Shown: piece by piece, positions 59,294-64,000 of the stretch
How positions within the stretch are numbered: the stretch's first letter is position 1
How the letters are laid out: the number at the start of each line of letters is the position of its first letter
Assembly: GCA_019614645.1 (NCBI GenBank)
Contig: JABWDB010000049.1
Location: 496,001-560,000 of the forward strand
Reading direction: 5' to 3'
Source of the DNA: Stratiolaelaps scimitus
Lineage: Eukaryota; Arthropoda; Arachnida; Mesostigmata; Laelapidae
DNA length: 64,000 bases
Program-made: the position numbers and the translations under genes
Notes under the pieces: generated by a model
The model's database searches: none
What the model saw: the letters and a program-made list of their open reading frames with translations, nothing else
What the model was told of the DNA's origin: nothing

Positions 59294-61213
59294 CTACTAT
59301 GCGACGAGCAGCGCTCCGATGCAGAATGAACCCATCACAGTCACAACGACACATGTAATAGCTGACGGTTAAGCTCCAAATGATATGTAGCTGACTGTTG
59401 CACGTATTTCTGAGCGACATCAACCTCATTTTACTTCACAAGGTTCAATAAGACTTTGTCCGCACTCCTTCCCCCCGTTTCCCTTGACCCTCCAGCGACC
59501 TACCCGCCGCTTCTAAACCCAGAATTGAGGAGCTTACCCTCACGAGTCTACAACACACGGGCCTGCAGGCAACCTGCCCGAGTAAAGATCCATCAGTCTG
59601 CTGAAGAGATACTGCTTCAGAGTCAGCATTTGTCTAGTTTCTCTTTTCAAAAGAGTCAATATATGTATAAATAGATATATGTACGAGAAGTAAATGTCGT
59701 CAAGATTTCTGGTAACGGCGCCAGCTTATAATAGTTGCTGCCTTGCTGTTACTTGCTATGGCGTTTTAATCGTTTCAAATTGCCATTGCGATTACCCAGC
59801 AGACAAACGACCAATGGAGCTACCTCATCCGCTCTACGAGCAGCGTCTACCATCGTGGAGCACGTTGCTTAATATGTTTTTTTGACGGGAGAAAGCGATC
59901 AACGATGATGACTTTATGGTTATCGCTGATATTCGTCTACAGCACAAATAGCATAAATGCTCATTCAGCGGCCCATGCAATTGTTAACTTGTGAATGAAA
60001 TTCCTGCTCCCAAGTTCGTTACCTCAATATTAGTAGATAAAGATGTTGGCATCCGCGGCGACGCGCTCGCTCAACAATACAACTCGGAAGTATGATTATC
60101 GTCATTATGTGAACGAGCATCGTTCGTCTCGAACCGAAATTCGAAGTGGAGCAATTGCAATTGTGCCAGTATCGAGAGACAAACTGCGCAACGATCGCCC
60201 GTACGACCTCAGATGAACCCGGTGGGCGGCCCGCTCCGCTCTACGAGAAATATTGTTAAACAGTTCTCTGCCTGGTTTCGGGAGTCGTGTGAACTGCAAT
60301 TCACAGGAATCTCCACAAATCAATCAGAGAACAAAAATCAGAGAACCCCTGCTCAGTCAGTAGTTTCGGATAATTTCAGACGTCATATTGTAGTTCCAGC
60401 TTGCTTTTAGCGGCTTCCGTAATTTCATTGTGATTACATTGTAGTAAATTTCATAGTAATTCTTTGTACTAAGAAATACGAATAGGGTGGCCTCGTTCGG
60501 CACAGCTTACTTTAAAAGTCGAAAATTTCAACTTATGCAAAATAAGGTGTACTCAATACGATTTTTAATGTAGCAACAACGCAATGCCGCCTGTCATTTT
60601 TGTTTCTTTATTTATTCACCGTTTGTAAACTGTCATTTCGTAATTGTAATAGTGGTTGTAATTCTTTTTTTTGTTTATTTGGGTGGTTGTAATTTGGATT
60701 GATAAAAATTATGAACTATCGTGTTGATCCATGGTGAACTTCGGTCTTGTGTTTTTCGCGAAGGCTTGAGCCCGCTCGGAGAACATGGCTACTACGCCTA
60801 AATATAACACAAGTTAGGGAGAAATATACGGGGAGTCTAAAAATATATTTATTTTATATGGTTAAAGTTGGACTACTTTAAGTATTTAACTAAATACATT
60901 TGTATCTATTCGATGCAGGATTCCAAATGTTCGGTGCGGCTGTCGCCAATTATTATCTATGACCTCATATTTCTGAGTAAACGACAAGTGCTATGCTTCG
61001 GGTTATGGGAGATATATCTATATATATATATCCACTAATGATGGCATCTTTTATTCATGCATCATGCCACACCATGTGGTGTGCCTTACGTCACTTTACG
61101 GCCACAGGACAAAAACAAAGTCAACCCTTCTTATTTTTGTTTCTATTGTTGTTGTCCTCGAAGGCGCTCGCCGCTCTCAGCGCTCTCACACAATTATTTA
61201 GAAGGAAAGCCAG

Positions 61214-61235
61214 TATATATATATATATATATATA
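61214..61235. repeat. (TA)n microsatellite
   Basis: Pure TA tract; a shorter one lies at about 61013-61030. Confidence 0.95.
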
Positions 61236-61709
61236 CATATACTTTTGAGCTCCAGTTGTCACTGCTACCCGTTGATTTAAGAGATTCGAAGGTTACCACA
61301 AAACACAGCTCGACAGACACGTAGACAACACACGAGTGCCAGCAGCAGCAGTCGGTTGGTTCCTTGCTATTACTCTTTCTGTCGTCTCTAAAGAGTCGCG
61401 TCTACCTTGCCCACTTCCACCACCATCACCATCACCACCACCACCGTCGCCACGGCCGCCAGACAGCAGCATCAATAGCAACGGACAAAACCACTATCGT
61501 TCCGACGAACGAGTCAAAACCGACGGTGCGGTGATGCATCCAATTCAGTCGTCCTTCAGCCCCGTGGCGACCACAGTCTCTCTCTATCTCTCTATGGCGC
61601 TTCGCGATAGGTAGCAAGCGACAACAGGCAGTGATGCAGGTCCGCCAGTAGCAGGCGATGTCAAGCACGAACCTTCTCGCTTTCGTCAACGGTCGTTGTA
61701 TTGTTGCTG

Positions 61710-61712
61710 CTA

Positions 61713-61745
<33 letters not shown>

Positions 61746-61750
61746 TTGTC
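61710..61750. repeat. CTG/CAG triplet cluster
   Basis: A TTGCTGCTGCTGCTGCTG run lies within a longer TTG/CTG-rich stretch (about 61700-61850). A CAA run at 61948-61972 mirrors it in composition. Confidence 0.9.
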
Positions 61751-62211
61751 AGTGGTGCAGCACCAGCAGACGCAGCATTGGTGACTGGTTGCTCTCACTG
61801 TCGTTGTGAATTCGAGGCTGTTGTTGCTGCTGTTGAACACGGCAGCAGCTGTCTACCGCCACTGACTGACTGACTGCCGGCTGCCGTGGCTGTTTGCCAC
61901 GGTGACGCTGGCTGCGGTGGCTGGCAGTGGTTGACATTACCCCTACCACAACAACAACAACAACAACAGCAACTACTCTGATCTCGAGTTGCGCATTTCC
62001 TTTTTGCGCCTGTGTAGTTGCCGCTGCCATAGTAGTTGTCCTAGCAACAGCAGCTGTGTCAAAAGGCAGAATCGGAAATATATAGTTGTTGTTGTTGTTG
62101 CTGCTGCTACCTCGATGTGCGTACCCCAACTCGGTACTGACAAACAGCAACAACATTCAGCTCGCTTCGACCGCCAACTAGTGACCGAAAATACAAGACA
62201 CTCGAAGAAAT

Positions 62212-62236
62212 AGAGAGAGAGAGAGAGAGAGAGAGA
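62212..62236. repeat. (AG)n microsatellite
   Basis: Pure AG tract. Confidence 0.95.
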
Positions 62237-64000
62237 TTGTGCTGGCTGAACGCCAGTCTTGACAGACGGAGAGATCGACGGCAGACAGACGAGCGGGCGC
62301 TTGCAAATTCTGGTAAGTGTTACCCAGACTGGTGCAGTTGCTGCTCTCGTTGGTCACTGCCTACGAGAGCTCGCGCAGTTGATGCTGTTGTCACCGCAGC
62401 CCCTACACCAGCGTCTGCGAGCTGTTGCCAGCGATGACGACAAGTGGCGCGGGAATGTCGCTCGGTCACTTCGATGCCGGTGCAGCCGCCAATGGCGCCA
62501 AGAGATAGCGCGTGTACATTCAAGCCGAAGTAGTCTCTGTAGAGTTCGTCCATAATTCCTCTTTTATTTTCAGTTCCTCTATTCTCTCTCATTGCTGTTA
62601 GTTCCTCCCGTTATCATCATCACCGGTGGGCGATAGTCGGTGGCGCAGTTCATCGACGGCTTGCATCGACGACTCGTTTGCCCCAGTATTGTGTAGTTGT
62701 ATTATTACTCCTGGCCCCCGTGTGCCTATGGCATAGAGCCATCCATCGTAGTGGTTGATTTGAGGAAAAACCGAAGATCCGAAGAGGAGGAAACGGAGAT
62801 GGAGGGAGAGATCAGTCCGAAACAGGGAAAAACAACCTCAGCCTCGACACGAAACAGCAGCAGCAACAGCAGCAGCAATTGAACGAGAAACATGTTACCG
62901 CTGTTGTTGCTGCTCCTGCTGCTGCTACTTGGATTGTCCGTAGTCAGTCGTTCGACGCAGAGGCAGCCTTTCAGCTCGGTTGGCGACACTTGGTGGTTGT
63001 ATTTGTTTCGATTGTTTTTTTTTTTGGTCCATAGTTGCGATACTCGGGCGCCTCTATTTGTCTGATCTTCAATAGTTATTGTAACGTTGTATCTAGCGGA
63101 AGAAGACGAGTATTCAGCTAACTCGAAAACGACAACGAACCACTATTGTTAAATATGGGGCGGCACGCACCCAGCGTGTGGCAGCATCGCTGTATGCCAA
63201 TGTGTGCATATGTACATCGTGTACGCACCGTACTTTCCGTCACGGTAGTGCAGTACAATAGAGATGATTGTAGCACGAGTGTATGTCCTTGTGATACATG
63301 TGGAACATGGCAGACCCCCCCCCCCCCGAATGGTCGGAACAAACCTATATTTTATACCCCCTTACATATAATAACCGAGACTCCTAAAAGTCCTATATGT
63401 CCAACGCATGAGCGATTGAGATTTTAACGTTTCCAATTATTCGGCTTCTCTTCGAACAGCTTCAACTCAAACCTAAGCCTTCATAACATAACTTCAGTGC
63501 AATACCGACGTAACAAATAGGCATCCAGCGGACGTTTGAAACGATTACATACATCGGGGCTAACTACCATCACTTGTCTGGTGCATCTGACAACACCATC
63601 TCGAATTGTTTCTGACCTGCATACCTCAACGTGACGTCCAACAAACATCGCCAACGCATTCGACGGTATGCAACCCATGCACTGAGCTGCATATCTACCT
63701 TCATCCCGGTGTGATACGAAGAGCCAGGATGAGCGTGGCTGTGTGTGGCGGCCACGATTTCGGCGATCGGTCACCACTCCCCCATGTGTCGTGTCCTGTG
63801 AATTCTGTGTGACCTCGTCGAAAGCTCTCAAGTCGTGCGCGCCGATTATATTCGGTTTTCGTCAGGAGAGAAGCGTTTTCATGATCGTTGGCACTGTGTC
63901 GGCAACACTGGAAACTCCTGCTCTTGTTCTTCACAACGCGTCTGCGTTGTGTAGCGTTAATGGGGCACGCATGGACGCGTGACAACTACGCGATTCCTGC

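Larger units (their letters stand above)
58351..61300. other. AT-rich non-coding block
   Basis: TA tracts at 59251, 61013 and 61214. No coding signal recognised; the short ORFs are dispersed and unrelated to known families. Confidence 0.5.
61301..64000. other. CAG/CTG-rich block, then mixed sequence to the window end
   Basis: CCA/CCG runs lie at 61410-61450, CTG/TTG at 61700-61850, AG at 62212, CAG at 62855-62878, a T run at 63016-63025 and a C run at 63316-63328. ORFs at 63146-63985 overlap on both strands and have no recognised homology. Confidence 0.45.

Noticed and set aside
1..64000. CRISPR arrays, prophage, operons or bacterial defence genes
   Set aside because: Repeats are microsatellites or dispersed elements without regular spacer structure, and no bacterial-type gene clusters are present. 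The window is eukaryotic.

Overview
The window reads as nuclear DNA of an animal, most likely an arthropod. Its one securely recognised gene is an animal-type phosphopantetheinyl transferase. There is one decayed 3' end of a non-LTR retrotransposon and a scatter of degenerate tRNA-like (SINE-type) relics. Microsatellites of (TA)n, (GA/CT)n, (CAG/CTG)n and (CTGG/TTGG)n are very dense. Nothing looks prokaryotic: there are no operons, no ribosome-binding-site-led gene runs, no CRISPR array and no insertion sequence. A chelicerate such as a mite or tick is a guess from the general character only; the species cannot be fixed from the sequence.

Layout. GC-rich blocks full of CAG/CTG, CGG and GA/CT tracts lie at about 3.3-10.8, 17-18.9, 19.7-23.1, 27.6-28.9, 31.6-32.6, 35.2-36.9, 38-42, 43-45.1, 47.6-48.3, 50.3-53.4, 57-58.3 and 61.3-62.9 kb. 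They alternate with AT-richer blocks that hold the recognisable old repeats. Long open frames in the GC-rich blocks (up to about 320 codons) come from low-complexity sequence that stays open in several frames at once. They are not supported as genes.

The confident gene is on the minus strand at 43042-44190: a complete, intronless 382-codon ORF for L-aminoadipate-semialdehyde dehydrogenase-phosphopantetheinyl transferase (AASDHPPT/Sfp family). All key motifs are intact, with a lineage-specific poly-alanine N-terminal extension and a Ser/Thr-rich insert before the C-terminal segment. The enzyme attaches the 4'-phosphopantetheine arm of CoA to carrier domains such as fatty-acid synthase ACP, mitochondrial ACP and aminoadipate reductase, so it would act alone here rather than with neighbours.

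Other structured elements are: a 79-bp near-perfect palindrome around a (TA)n core (23738-23816); two 11-bp perfect hairpins 155 bp apart (32955-33171); a pair of related dispersed repeats with stem-loops whose pairing is partly kept by changes on both sides (16530-16632 and 24860-24950); a chain of hairpins near 1.15-1.26 kb; an 80-bp pure (AT)40 array (46795-46874); and strong G-runs and C-runs near 21.75 and 51.3 kb. No previously undescribed multigene system could be supported. The remaining sequence is probably intergenic or intronic. Small exons of a long gene could be hidden in it and could not be detected without transcripts or homology searches.
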